The notes under the pieces are model-generated. The model made no database searches. It was not told the DNA's origin and worked only from the letters and a program-made list of their open reading frames with translations. DNA of 64,000 bases from Gimesia benthica (GTDB taxonomy: Bacteria > Planctomycetota > Planctomycetia > Planctomycetales > Planctomycetaceae), in NCBI RefSeq assembly GCF_009720525.1, contig NZ_CP043930.1, positions 4,620,501 through 4,684,500 on the forward strand, written 5' to 3'. This document shows, piece by piece, positions 34,408 through 43,712 of this stretch; positions within the stretch are counted from its first letter, which is position 1, and each line of letters starts with the position of its first letter. The position numbers and the translations under genes are program-made.

Positions 34408-36573
34408 TTAAATGGAATACTTTTCAATGAAGTCTTTGGAAAACGTGATGCGCAGGTCCCGCCGATCGGGAATCACAAATTCCTGATCCTGTCCTGCCTG
34501 GATGTTTTGCACGATCGCCCGCCGTCCATCGGGGGCCTCGATGACAAACAGGTATTGGGCATCCGTTGTCATCTCTGTCAATTCATACCGACCCGTCTGG
34601 TCTGTCTTCGTTAAGGGGCTGCCCCAGTAGGTGCCTCTGCCAGATCCGGAATAGGAGTTGGGGCGCTGGCCGCCAAACTGATGCTTGAGATAGAGTGTTA
34701 CGCCCGCGATCGGCTGGCCCGCTTCGTCCAGAATCCGCCCCGTCGTTTTCTGGCTGGGTTTCAGAGTGATCGTGCTGATGCCGTCTGTTTTGACGGGAAG
34801 TTTCTTCGACTGACTGGTCTCGTATCCGGGGGCCGAGACTTTGATATCATACGCGGTGTCTGCCAGATGGATCAGTTGAACGTTTCCCTGCTCATTTGAC
34901 TGTAGGGGATAATTTGGTCCACCTGCTGAGCCACCCCAGGTCGGGTGAATCACTATGGTTGCACCTGGGATCGGCTCCCCCTGCTCATTGTGGATTTTGA
35001 GTTGATGTGCATGTCCGGGTTTGAGGACCATCTTCAAATCAGCGCGGGAAACGCCCGCTTTCAGGGCCCCGACATCCAGGAGAACCGGGGCATATTGCTC
35101 GGGATGATAAAAGAGTACCAGAGGTCCCTCGGGGAACAATCCTTCAAAGGTGTCTGTAAAGTAGCCCACCGTTCCATAAACACCTGGGCTCCTATGCACG
35201 AGCAGGCCCTTTGATTCAGCAGGAGATCCATCTTCTAGCAGGATTTTGCCAGAGACCTTAACCCGCTCCATTGACTGCTTTGGGCGGTTCTTTTCCGATG
35301 TGAAAGATGATTTTTCTTCCAAGAGTTCAGTACGGTTCTCTGGCTTTCTATTCTCAATTGATTGTGCTGAGTTCCCTGAAGACAAGTTGGCTGAGCCTGT
35401 CTGACCGGGGGCTGTTTGAATTGCCCAGATCGTCGAAATGGAGCAGAGAAGTAGAGTCAGTGAAATACAGATCAAACCTCTGGAAAGCCGGAACGGTTCA
35501 GACAATGGCTCCCCGAACAGTCGGGCGACACGCCGACGAACTTCAGAGGGTGAGGCACCACTGACGGCCAGGGAAGCCAGATCTGCGGTCTGGGGATGTT
35601 GGGGTTGAGCCAGTTCCAGAACGCGGAGTAAGGCACTCGCATAATTGACTCGCTGGGCGTGCTGATCACAAGGCTCATGATTGCAGGACATTTCATCACA
35701 ACAGAACTCACGCAGTACGTTGATTTTGCGATTCACATACCAGAGACCGGGGTTGAAAAACAGGATGGTCTCCGCCAGACGCTGTAAGAGATTGATCCAC
35801 ATGTCCCAGCGTCGGATGTGCGCCAGTTCGTGTGTCAGAATCAGTTCCAGCTCGGCCGGGCTGAGGCCACTCAGCATGGAAGTGGGCAGCAGAATCAATG
35901 GGCGGAAGAGTCCAACGATAGTCGGCACGATGAGTTCTTTCGTCTCTGCAATCCGGGGAGCCAGTTTGAGAGACCAGCGGGAGGCGAGCGTGCTGACGAT
36001 TTCTATCAGAGGGCCTTCCGTCAGTTGTATCGCGTGCGAGCTCAAGCGGTTCACCTGCAGCATGGATCTCAACAAGCGGAACAGCATGATGCTGACTCCC
36101 AACAGATAGCCGCCGGCGATCCAGGGCAGGTAACGGTTCCAGTTCCACTGAGAAATGAATGAACCTGTCTGTTGCTCGGGCAGGGGAGAGAACCGTTGCG
36201 CTGTTTCCTTTGATTGAATGTCGGGCGCTAGTGCTGTCGCGGAGAGGGCAGGCGTAAAAGTGTGGTCACCTGGTTTCTCTGCAGGCGTCACTGTCGGGAC
36301 AGGAGTCGAACGGGGAGCAGTGATCAGAGTCACTGAGGAATTGACGGGTGTTGTACGGAGCATGACATAATAAAAACTGAGCGGAAGACTGGCTAGACCG
36401 ATTAACAGGGCTACGAGGTGAAAACCATAACGCTTTTCGACGCGGACGCGTTTCATGAACCAGTCCGCAGTGAATACGAATAGTGCGATCACGGTCCAGA
36501 TCCACAGCGAATGCAACAGTGTCAGACAGAGACAGAGACTGAAGTCCGGATGAAGAAAGAAAATGTCGTTCAT
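34408..36573 (-). CDS. BlaR1-like M56 metallopeptidase sensor with carboxypeptidase-regulatory-like domains
   Basis: 721 residues to the first TAA. N-terminal membrane helices at about 15-36, 53-70 and 150-168. The zinc site is LILTHELAHIRRW with H248-E249-xx-H252, in the usual cytoplasmic loop; a later helix spans about 368-392 (GLICISLTLLLCSISTIWAI). Residues about 440-700 hold two beta-sandwich units of the carboxypeptidase-regulatory type (GKILLEDGSPAESKG; TGRILDEAGQPIAGVTLYL). BlaR1 proteins sense an outside signal and cleave the BlaI repressor. No penicillin-binding domain is present, so the signal is unlikely to be a beta-lactam. It overlaps blaI by 4 bp. The frame continues beyond the TAA (see adjacent entry). 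Confidence 0.85.
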   Translation of the reverse strand: MNDIFFLHPDFSLCLCLTLLHSLWIWTVIALFVFTADWFMKRVRVEKRYGFHLVALLIGLASLPLSFYYVMLRTTPVNSSVTLITAPRSTPVPTVTPAEKPGDHTFTPALSATALAPDIQSKETAQRFSPLPEQQTGSFISQWNWNRYLPWIAGGYLLGVSIMLFRLLRSMLQVNRLSSHAIQLTEGPLIEIVSTLASRWSLKLAPRIAETKELIVPTIVGLFRPLILLPTSMLSGLSPAELELILTHELAHIRRWDMWINLLQRLAETILFFNPGLWYVNRKINVLREFCCDEMSCNHEPCDQHAQRVNYASALLRVLELAQPQHPQTADLASLAVSGASPSEVRRRVARLFGEPLSEPFRLSRGLICISLTLLLCSISTIWAIQTAPGQTGSANLSSGNSAQSIENRKPENRTELLEEKSSFTSEKNRPKQSMERVKVSGKILLEDGSPAESKGLLVHRSPGVYGTVGYFTDTFEGLFPEGPLVLFYHPEQYAPVLLDVGALKAGVSRADLKMVLKPGHAHQLKIHNEQGEPIPGATIVIHPTWGGSAGGPNYPLQSNEQGNVQLIHLADTAYDIKVSAPGYETSQSKKLPVKTDGISTITLKPSQKTTGRILDEAGQPIAGVTLYLKHQFGGQRPNSYSGSGRGTYWGSPLTKTDQTGRYELTEMTTDAQYLFVIEAPDGRRAIVQNIQAGQDQEFVIPDRRDLRITFSKDFIEKYSI

Positions 36574-36968
36574 TTTTCCTGCTCCCGTGCTTTGCGTGTG
36601 ACGAGTTTGCGTAACTCGGTCATCTCGGTGGCATCGACATTGCTGGTTTCCAGCAGATTCAACATCATCGCTGAGGGAGAGCCATCAAACAGACGTGACA
36701 GCAGATCGTTCATGATGCCGCCGGCGACTTCCTCTTTCCGGACTTTGGGGGAAAAGTGAAATGATTTGCCTACTTTTTCCCGATTGAGAAATCCTTTATC
36801 AAACATGATATTCAGCATCGTGATCACCGAACTGTGAGCCAGTGGACGCTGGGCCTGAGTTTCCAGGCGAGCCCGTACTTCGCGCACAGGGAGCGGCGAT
36901 TCGTCCCAGAGCACTTTCAGGATTTCCAGTTCCAGTTGAGTCGGGTGTTCTGAACCAGGGCGTGCCAT
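36570..36968 (-). CDS. BlaI/MecI/CopY-family repressor
   Basis: 132 residues from the ATG at 36968 (MARPGSEHPTQLELEILK); longer in-frame starts at 37076 would read through the promoter and operators. The winged helix is QLELEILKVLWDESPLPVREVRARLETQAQRPLAHSSVITMLNIMFDKGFLNREKVGKSFHF. The C-terminal part (about 75-132) is the dimerisation helix set where M56 proteases cut. It overlaps the M56 gene by 4 bp (ATGA), so the pair is cotranscribed. It is expected to repress its own promoter via the two palindromes at 37031-37102. Confidence 0.88.
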   Translation of the reverse strand: MARPGSEHPTQLELEILKVLWDESPLPVREVRARLETQAQRPLAHSSVITMLNIMFDKGFLNREKVGKSFHFSPKVRKEEVAGGIMNDLLSRLFDGSPSAMMLNLLETSNVDATEMTELRKLVTRKAREQEK

Positions 36969-37030
36969 GGTGATTGGTCCTGTGTTTGTCGTCTGGTTGA
37001 AAGGATTGATACACGGTGATATCGGAATAA

Positions 37031-37102
37031 CATCTAAATAATTAGATGATCCTAATCGATGAGTGCTGGTTGTCAATCTTTTCTTCTAGATAATTAGATG
37101 AT
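37031..37102 (-). promoter_or_regulatory. blaI promoter with two BlaI-type operators
   Basis: On the minus strand TTGACA (37076-37071), a 16-bp spacer and TAGGAT (37054-37049) form a sigma-70 promoter. Immediately downstream of the -10 is CATCTA-N6-TAGATG (37031-37048); upstream of the -35 is TCTA-N6-TAGA (37085-37098). Both share TAATTAGATGAT. Their centres are 52 bp apart, about five helical turns, so one dimer pair could bridge the promoter. Confidence 0.65.
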
Positions 37103-37225
37103 AGGGTGGCGTTGATGTGCAGAACCGGAGGCTTGGGCTATAGTTGGGAAAACCAGTGGGAATCTCTTTCCCCACCAATCCTCGAAGGGACTCAGGCTGG
37201 ATTGATCGCAGAATCGCGGTCTGTT

Positions 37226-37262
37226 GCCCTGAGCAGATTTCTGCGATCTGCTCAGGGCTTTT
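37226..37262 (+). terminator. Strong plus-strand terminator without an upstream gene
   Basis: Perfect 13-bp stem GCCCTGAGCAGAT (37226-37238) with ATCTGCTCAGGGC (37246-37258), seven-base loop, then TTTT. No plus-strand gene precedes it since 32.2 kb. A smaller hairpin (GTGGG / CCCAC, about 37155-37173) lies between it and the blaI operators. It may end an unannotated small RNA. Confidence 0.6.
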
Positions 37263-37460
37263 GCAAAACGAAACCGGAGTTAAGGGGTTAGATAGACAGG
37301 TTTTAGTCAAAACTCAGCAAACTTTCAGTTTTTTCTCGTGTCTCATTCCGTTTTGTCGTAAGGACTTAATGGCGGAGTGCGCCCTCCCGTTCTAGAATAA
37401 GCCTGCAGGCGTTCCGGCCTGCCACCCTCCATTTTTCATCCACGGAATTGACGAAACTAT

Positions 37461-38765
37461 ATGTCCCAGAAAGTCACTGTTTGTCTGCTGTTGATACTGG
37501 TGGTGCTGATCCCGGTATTAACCTGGTTTTTTTTACCTGTCCTCCCCTCACTGGGGCAGGCACCGGAAGTCTTCTCAGGAGGAACATCCTATCCCGCGTC
37601 GCCGGTCGGTTGGAAACCGTTGAAGCTCGCAGCAGACCCGCCCGGGCTGCCCCTGATCACCAACGTGCAGATTGTCGATATCGACGGGGATGGTCAGAAT
37701 GAAGTGCTGGCCTGTGACTCTGCCCAGAGTGTGCTCTCCGTTTTTCGATCGAATCCACAGGGGGGCTGGGATGAGGAGGTCCTGTTAAAAGATCTGGCCG
37801 CTCCCGGTCATGCGACCGTCGTCGACATCGATCAGGATGGTGACCAGGATATCATCATTTCCATACTGGGGAATCTGACCCCCGACGATCGGGTGATTGG
37901 TCGCGTCGAACTTTATGAGCGCCAAGGCGACAAATACATTAAGCACGTGATCCTGAACGATGTCCGTCGTGTGGCTGATGTGCAGCCGGGTGATTTTGAT
38001 GGCGACGGTGACCTCGATCTGGCTGTCGCGGTATTCGGATATAATCGCGGTCGGGTTCTCTGGCTGGAGAACCGGGGCGATTTCAAATTTCGCGATCATG
38101 AACTCTTAAATGCTCCCGGTACCATTCATGTTCCTGTGGCCGACTATGACGGCGATGGCGACCTGGATATCGCCGCGATCGTCACTCAGGACGAAGAAGA
38201 ACTCTGGGCTTTTGAAAATCTGGGTGAGGGAAAATTCAAAAAGCGGCGCTTGTGGTACACGGTCAACCTCGACCTGGGGGGCGCCGGACTTGTCAAAGCT
38301 GATCTGGATCAGGATGGGGATGAGGATCTGATTCTCCCAGCCGGTGATAATTTGGAAGACCTGGATGCTTACCCGCAACCCTATCATGGCTGTTACTGGT
38401 TCGAGAACAAGGGCAACTGGGAATTCGAGTTGAAGCGAATTTCGGATCTGGCGGGTACCTATGCGGCCGATGTTGCCGATATGGATGCTGACGGCGACCT
38501 GGATGTGGTTCTGGTGAGCATGACCAATGACTGGTACGATCCCACAACGGCCAGCGTCGTCTGGCTCGAAAATGATGGTAAGCAGAATTTCAAAACCTGG
38601 CAGATCGCCAGTGATCCCATTCACCTGGTCACCGTCGCCACAGGTGATCTGGACGGGGATGGGAAAACAGACCTGGTGGCGGGGGCCCTGAATATGAGAA
38701 AGCCGTATGAGCGGGTTGGTCGGGTTTCTGCCTGGCTGAATCAGGGACAGGAGGTGAAACCATGA
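37461..38765 (+). CDS. Seven-repeat FG-GAP/VCBS beta-propeller protein, membrane-anchored
   Basis: 434 residues. An N-terminal hydrophobic segment (7-27) acts as signal or anchor. The rest contains seven calcium-binding DxDxDG motifs: DIDGDGQNEV, DIDQDGDQDI, DFDGDGDLDL, DYDGDGDLDI, DLDQDGDEDL, DMDADGDLDV and DLDGDGKTDL. Seven such repeats make a complete integrin-type propeller, so the protein is probably a ligand-binding or scaffold domain on the outer face of a membrane. Between the motifs are phrases such as LWLENRGDFKF, the VCBS type. It overlaps the TPR gene by 4 bp (ATGA). Confidence 0.88.
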   Translation: MSQKVTVCLLLILVVLIPVLTWFFLPVLPSLGQAPEVFSGGTSYPASPVGWKPLKLAADPPGLPLITNVQIVDIDGDGQNEVLACDSAQSVLSVFRSNPQGGWDEEVLLKDLAAPGHATVVDIDQDGDQDIIISILGNLTPDDRVIGRVELYERQGDKYIKHVILNDVRRVADVQPGDFDGDGDLDLAVAVFGYNRGRVLWLENRGDFKFRDHELLNAPGTIHVPVADYDGDGDLDIAAIVTQDEEELWAFENLGEGKFKKRRLWYTVNLDLGGAGLVKADLDQDGDEDLILPAGDNLEDLDAYPQPYHGCYWFENKGNWEFELKRISDLAGTYAADVADMDADGDLDVVLVSMTNDWYDPTTASVVWLENDGKQNFKTWQIASDPIHLVTVATGDLDGDGKTDLVAGALNMRKPYERVGRVSAWLNQGQEVKP

Positions 38766-40141
38766 TCCAGATCATTCGTATGCTGTTGATTCTGCTTGTC
38801 GTGGAGACAGGTTATTGTGGATATCTTGTTGCCAAGCGGATGTCCCGTCCACTTCCCGTTCTGCCAAATGCGGAGAGTACTGATTCTCTGATTATGGAAG
38901 AATATCGCGAACTGGCCCTGGAAGCAGAGACCGGGTATGCACCGGAATGGATCAGATTAGGGCAGGCTTTTCTGGGGCAGGGGATGTATGCCTACGCCGA
39001 GAACTGTTTCGCCGAAGCAGCCCGACAGGATCCTGAGAGTGCAGTCGCTCAATCCAGCTATGCATTCTGCCTGGAACGTACTGGGCGTATGGCAGACAGC
39101 ACCCTGGAATACGAAAAACTGAAAGACATGAAGGCGGACACGTCCGTTCCATTTACCAGCCCCAAACATTATCTGTATGCCATCGGCAGAAATTATCTGC
39201 GACAGGAAAAACCAGATGAAGCCGAGCAGGCTTTTCTGCAGAATACCGATTTTCAACCTGCCGATTTCCAGCGAGCCAAGCTGCTGTTGCGTTCCGGTCG
39301 GGCTGAAGAAGCGTTGTTGATCGTAGAGCGTAATTTGAAGGAATCACCTAACTCCCTCTACTTCGGCTTTTTGAAATACCTGACGCTGGAAGAACTGGGA
39401 CGTGACTTCGAGGCGAAACAGGCTGCCGACCAGGTGGAGCGGGCAATGTATGTCGTTCCCTTGAATTTCAATACGGAATTCATCATGCCCTACAGCAAGC
39501 GGCTGGGAGTCTCCAGGGCTATTGAGGGTTATAACCAGATGCTGGATCGGGATGACATGGACCATCTGGCGAAGAAGCTGGACGAAGTATTTGAGATGGT
39601 GGGAGATCGCAGAACACCCCAGGTCAAAGCGACGGTGATGCGCATGATCGAAGTGGAGTTTCAGCGAAAGAATCCCGATCGCATGCTGCTGTTGTTAAAA
39701 AAATTGAATGAATTCGGCATCGAAGAACCCGATACAATTCAGTTCAAAGGGGGCGTATATATTCTGAAAGGGGATCTGAAAACAGCAGAAGAATATTTGC
39801 TGCGGGTTGCAGAGATGTCCCCTACGATTGAGATTCACGAGACGCTCGCCAATATTTACAACGAGCGGAATGAGACCGAAAAACGCGATTACCATCAGGG
39901 CAAGATGGCATTACTGGCTGCCATGATGAGTTTCCGTAATGATAATCTGGAGGTTGCTGAAGAAGCGATTCAGCAGTCGGTAGACAAGAATCCCAATGAC
40001 GCTCAGGCCTGGTTTTACTTTGCCGAAATCAAACGACTCCAGAAAGACAGGCAAGTGGCCCGGGAGGCCTATGAGAAATGCCTGAAGCTGAACCCGAATC
40101 ATGGTCGGGCCATCGACGAGCTTAAGCTGTTAACCCAGTAG
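38762..40141 (+). CDS. Tetratricopeptide-repeat protein coupled to the FG-GAP protein
   Basis: 459 residues. A hydrophobic N-terminus (about 3-22) suggests a signal anchor. TPR-type helical repeats follow: AYAENCFAEAARQDPESAVAQSSYAFCLERTGR, then PDEAEQAFLQNTDFQPADFQRAKLLLRSGRAEEAL, and at the end AQAWFYFAEIKRLQKDRQVAREAYEKCLKLNPNHGRA. It likely scaffolds protein contacts outside the cytoplasm. The start overlaps the FG-GAP stop, so the two are translated in fixed ratio and may form a complex. This FG-GAP plus TPR pairing is common in Planctomycetes. Confidence 0.88.
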   Translation: MIQIIRMLLILLVVETGYCGYLVAKRMSRPLPVLPNAESTDSLIMEEYRELALEAETGYAPEWIRLGQAFLGQGMYAYAENCFAEAARQDPESAVAQSSYAFCLERTGRMADSTLEYEKLKDMKADTSVPFTSPKHYLYAIGRNYLRQEKPDEAEQAFLQNTDFQPADFQRAKLLLRSGRAEEALLIVERNLKESPNSLYFGFLKYLTLEELGRDFEAKQAADQVERAMYVVPLNFNTEFIMPYSKRLGVSRAIEGYNQMLDRDDMDHLAKKLDEVFEMVGDRRTPQVKATVMRMIEVEFQRKNPDRMLLLLKKLNEFGIEEPDTIQFKGGVYILKGDLKTAEEYLLRVAEMSPTIEIHETLANIYNERNETEKRDYHQGKMALLAAMMSFRNDNLEVAEEAIQQSVDKNPNDAQAWFYFAEIKRLQKDRQVAREAYEKCLKLNPNHGRAIDELKLLTQ

Positions 40142-40203
40142 GTTAATGATGGCGATCCGTGGTGACTCTCGGTGTGAAAGTCTTGTCTCTGATTCAGCGC
40201 ATC

Positions 40204-40238
40204 AAAAAAGCGACTCACAATCGATGATCGTGAGTCGC
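40204..40238 (-). terminator. Terminator of DUF1559 gene 1
   Basis: Nine-bp stem GCGACTCAC / GTGAGTCGC (40210-40218, 40230-40238); on the minus strand followed by TTTTTT (40209-40204). Confidence 0.85.
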
Positions 40239-40263
40239 CTGATCTCAAATAAAACAGAGGCGC

Positions 40264-41235
40264 TTAGAATTCACCAACGACTTCACCACCGCTGCGGGTG
40301 ACGAGTTGATAGTAGGTCGAGGTAGAGCTGCCACTACTGATGTTTTCGCTGATGAAGCGAACCTGACCGTCACACAACAGCATGTGCACGCCACCGACGT
40401 GAGCACTGGATGAGGTCCAGTCATCACCCCAGGTCGCGGCTGAACTGTTAATCAGATAAGTTGCGTTGGCTCCACCAAAGTTAGAAACATCAAAGTGGTA
40501 CATCCCGGGATGCCAGGTCGACATGCTCGAAGTGTAGCGAGGGCCAACCCACAGACCACCAGACCAGTTACAGGCTGAACCACCACATCCGGTTGTACCA
40601 GAACCTTCACTTTTGGTGGTACGTTCGGAAACCAGAATGGTGTTACTGGTGCCGTCGGTGATGTCGCGGATGCGGGTCTTCGAGTTACCGAACAGAATCC
40701 CGTTCGTGGCATTTGCCGCTGAAGTTCCATGGCTGCCCAGGTAGTTGGACTTACCAAAGCTGCTCTTGTCAGTGTTGATTCCACCCATAGGGTCAGACGG
40801 ACAGACATAGGCAGGCAGAACGGTTTTAGCCAGAGTACCTGCGCTGACACTCCAGTGTTCGCCGAACTGATTCGTCTGGGAGGACAACTGGTTATACAGT
40901 GGTCCCTGGTCCATGAACGGCAGAATCATAGATCCCCAACCGATGCCGTTGTTGTTGGCAGCGGTTCCGGAACCTTTGGACGCGGTAAAGTTCAAGTCGT
41001 TGTCCATGTAACCGGGAGGAAAGACGCCATGCGTCTCATGATAATTGTGTAAGGCCAGTCCGATCTGCTTCAGATTGTTCTTACAGGTACTGCGACGGGC
41101 TGCTTCACGTGCCTGTTGCACAGCGGGTAACAATAACGCGATCAAGATGGCAATGATTGCGATTACCACCAGAAGTTCGATCAGTGTGAAGCCGAGCCGC
41201 CACCGGAATCGGAGCGGGAACGTAGGTCGTCTCAT
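40264..41235 (-). CDS. DUF1559-family prepilin-like protein (copy 1)
   Basis: 323 residues. Short basic leader, then [53 protein letters not shown], the prepilin cleavage motif and the SBP-like DUF1559 start. Near the C-terminus [21 protein letters not shown] is the H-X9-DG motif. The Cys residues may form disulfides outside the cytoplasm. It should be a surface or pilus-like protein, processed by prepilin peptidase. AAGGA lies eight bases before the ATG. A homologous copy is next upstream. Function of the family is unresolved despite its abundance in Planctomycetes. Confidence 0.9.
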   Translation of the reverse strand: MRRPTFPLRFRWRLGFTLIELLVVIAIIAILIALLLPAVQQAREAARRSTCKNNLKQIGLALHNYHETHGVFPPGYMDNDLNFTASKGSGTAANNNGIGWGSMILPFMDQGPLYNQLSSQTNQFGEHWSVSAGTLAKTVLPAYVCPSDPMGGINTDKSSFGKSNYLGSHGTSAANATNGILFGNSKTRIRDITDGTSNTILVSERTTKSEGSGTTGCGGSACNWSGGLWVGPRYTSSMSTWHPGMYHFDVSNFGGANATYLINSSAATWGDDWTSSSAHVGGVHMLLCDGQVRFISENISSGSSTSTYYQLVTRSGGEVVGEF

Positions 41236-41615
41236 ACTTTACATCCTTACTAGTAACAATAAAAAATGAATGGATTCAGTTCATCCTGGGAGCCCGAAAT
41301 GATAAGCTCAGCCGTGTGCAGAACTGTTGTCGTCAGAGAGAATACTCATAACTCAAACAACGTTGTGTCTGGGAAAATCCCAGTATCACAGTCAGGATGA
41401 CAATGCTCTATTATTATACGGAATCGGATGCTTCTGCCAGTGTAGAATAGTCTCAACTATAGAGAATATAAGACGATAGAAGAGATGAATCAGCGGAGAG
41501 GTGGTCGCATGAATAATAGAGACGTGGACAAGTGATTTAAGAGCTGTCTCAGTGTTGGATCTGCACAGTTCTGTACGATAATTATTAAAGATAAGTAAGG
41601 ATCCGTGTGAGTAAT
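41236..41615. other. Spacer between tandem DUF1559 genes
   Basis: 380 bp, AT-rich. It carries the promoter of copy 1. No gene is supported. Confidence 0.4.
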
Positions 41616-41646
41616 AAAAACGACCGCTTCCCTGAGAGAAGCGGCC
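41616..41646 (-). terminator. Terminator of DUF1559 gene 2
   Basis: CCGCTTC / GAAGCGG stem (41624-41630, 41638-41644). On the minus strand a TTTTTATT run follows; a T-run also follows on the plus strand, so it may act both ways. Confidence 0.8.
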
Positions 41647-41688
41647 GAGTTTTTTATCGTTCAACACCAATCCTGCATTGGATCAGGA

Positions 41689-42663
41689 TTAAAATTCGCC
41701 GATCACTTCACCACCACTGCGGGTGTAGAGTCCTCGATAGGTTGCCAGGTCAATGTTCTCTGAGAGGAACCGAACCTGTCCATCGCCCAGCAGGAAGTGA
41801 GCACCACCCACATGCGAACTGGAGGCAGTCCAGGCGGGGCCCCAACTGATGCTGGAACCATTCAGCATGTAAACCGTACTACCACCACCATTGATGGCGA
41901 CATCCAGACCTCTCAGGCTGGTGTGCCAACCAGCGGGGGAGGTGTAGTTTCGCGGACCAATCCATAAGCCACCAGCCCAGTTACAGGTTGCACCACCACA
42001 GGCTTTGACAGAACTCGGATCCGAGGCGGTAGTCCGTTCACCGACGAACAGTGTATTGCTGCTGCCATCAGTGATCGTTTTCATCCGAATTTTGGAATTG
42101 ACAAAGAAAGTACCATTGCGTCCATTGGCGCCTGTAGCCGCACAGGCCAGGTAGTTCGACTTGCCATAATTACTGCAGTCTTTATTGATACCTTCCATCG
42201 GGTCAGATGGGCAGTTGTAAACCGGCAGGACCACCTTGGCAGCGGGAATTGCACTGGTTAAAGTTCCACTGTGTGTGGAGTCTAACCAGTTGTACTTGAA
42301 TCCAGCGGTTTGTGTGCCGATCTGATTATACAGTGGCGCCTGATCCATGAATGGCAGAATCAGTGTTCCCCAGCCCAAGCCATTCAGGTTGGAAGTGGCA
42401 GCAGCCGGAGTATTAATGCCGGGATCGCTGTCGATATAAGCGGGCGGGAAGACACGGTGTGTTTCATGGTAGTTGTGGAGCGCCAGTCCAATTTGTTTTA
42501 GGCTGTTTTTGCAAGTGCTGCGGCGCGCCGCCTCACGTGCCTGTTGAACCGCTGGTAAGAGCAACGCGATCAGGATCGCGATAATCGCTATCACGACCAG
42601 CAATTCAATCAGCGTGAATCCCAGCTTCCACCTGAACCGGATCCCCAAAGGTAAACGTTTCAT
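41689..42663 (-). CDS. DUF1559-family prepilin-like protein (copy 2)
   Basis: 324 residues, a clear paralogue of copy 1 with the same leader, [56 protein letters not shown], and H-X9-DG motif [16 protein letters not shown]. The middle (residues 70-250) has diverged, including the tip loops. GTCK / NCPSDPM and [13 protein letters not shown] are shared Cys-bearing segments. Each copy has its own terminator and spacer, so each is its own unit. The pair looks like a recent tandem duplication followed by variation of the exposed part. Confidence 0.9.
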   Translation of the reverse strand: MKRLPLGIRFRWKLGFTLIELLVVIAIIAILIALLLPAVQQAREAARRSTCKNSLKQIGLALHNYHETHRVFPPAYIDSDPGINTPAAATSNLNGLGWGTLILPFMDQAPLYNQIGTQTAGFKYNWLDSTHSGTLTSAIPAAKVVLPVYNCPSDPMEGINKDCSNYGKSNYLACAATGANGRNGTFFVNSKIRMKTITDGSSNTLFVGERTTASDPSSVKACGGATCNWAGGLWIGPRNYTSPAGWHTSLRGLDVAINGGGSTVYMLNGSSISWGPAWTASSSHVGGAHFLLGDGQVRFLSENIDLATYRGLYTRSGGEVIGEF

Positions 42664-43009
42664 GTTCTTAATCTCTCCTGAAATATAAAAAAATCAAAAC
42701 AGATCTGCATGCCTCGCGACATGAGATTGAGCTCTGTGGGATACGATGATGATTTGGGCGATTGGAATGTAATTCGAATGAACTACATCGGCGAGACCAA
42801 AACCTGCTATCTATTTCTTGTTGTCGTTATATCGTCATATTTAAACATACTTATCTGATGATAACAGATTGGCAAAGAGGACACCATAAGTTAATTAACG
42901 ATGGTTAGAAAATGCGAACTGATTGGGGGCTGAAACTTCTCCCAGAGTTTAGACGCTTGAAACTGTAAAACCTGACATTGAAAAGTCAAATGACATCCCT
43001 TTCATCCAT
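42664..43009. other. Spacer upstream of DUF1559 gene 2
   Basis: 346 bp, AT-rich and without a supported gene. It should hold the promoter for copy 2. Confidence 0.4.
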
Positions 43010-43050
43010 AAAAAAAGAGCCCGGCGACTGATTCTAAGTCGTCCGGACTC
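43010..43050 (-). terminator. Terminator of small lipoprotein gene
   Basis: Thirteen-pair stem with one bulge (GAGTCCGGACGACT with AGTCGCCGGGCTC on the minus strand) followed by a seven-T run (43016-43010). Confidence 0.85.
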
Positions 43051-43087
43051 TTGAGTTTATGCGATTTACAGATCTGCAGTCGAGGAC

Positions 43088-43498
43088 TCAGTTGGACTCC
43101 AGTTTGAAGTCGATCGTATTGTCGCCTGCTTTCACTTCTTCGGTCAAAGTGGTCTGGGTGTTGTATTTAGCGGGGATTGGATCTTTATAAGTCTGTCCCG
43201 GCGGAGTCGGTGCGTCCTGCGGTGTGGAGATACTGACCTTGTGAGTTCCAATAACTGCACCCTGTGTGTCTCGTAAATATCCCAGTTCGTAGTGTCCTTC
43301 CTCGTCGGTAACGCCATTCGAAGGGCGTCCTTCAGCCGGGGTAAAAGTCACCGTCACGGCGGGCAGCGGTTTGCCATCCATGGTGACGACACCACTGACG
43401 GTTCCCAGATCGGGTTGATCACTACCGGCACTGTCGCCACATCCGACAGTTAAACACAGGCTGAGTGTAGACAGGCAGAACAACTTCCAGTATTTCAT
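43088..43498 (-). CDS. Lipoprotein with carboxypeptidase-regulatory-like (transthyretin-type) domain
   Basis: 136 residues from the ATG at 43498 (AGGAG five bases upstream, deciding the start). Lipobox CLTVGC with Cys20. The rest is a single beta-sandwich: GTVSGVVTMDGKPLPAVTVTFTPAEGRPSNGVTDEEGHYEL, then GTHKVSIS. Family members often sit beside DUF1559 genes in Planctomycetes, as here, and may be partners at the surface; that link is contextual. The strong terminator and separate RBS show a single-gene unit. Confidence 0.85.
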   Translation of the reverse strand: MKYWKLFCLSTLSLCLTVGCGDSAGSDQPDLGTVSGVVTMDGKPLPAVTVTFTPAEGRPSNGVTDEEGHYELGYLRDTQGAVIGTHKVSISTPQDAPTPPGQTYKDPIPAKYNTQTTLTEEVKAGDNTIDFKLESN

Positions 43499-43712
43499 GA
43501 TTACTCCTGGCGCTAAAAGTGTTGATAGCAACTTGAGAATGAAGTGTTGCTATAATGAAGAATTGATGAAACGAATTCTAATCGTTCCGGTTTGACACTG
43601 TCAAACTGCTCAACACCGGTTCTGTCAGATTAATCAGGGTCTGTGAAATCGAAGCGAACAGGCGAATCATCTGTACCTTATCACAAAAAATGCTCCATCA
43701 ACAGGAGGCGGA

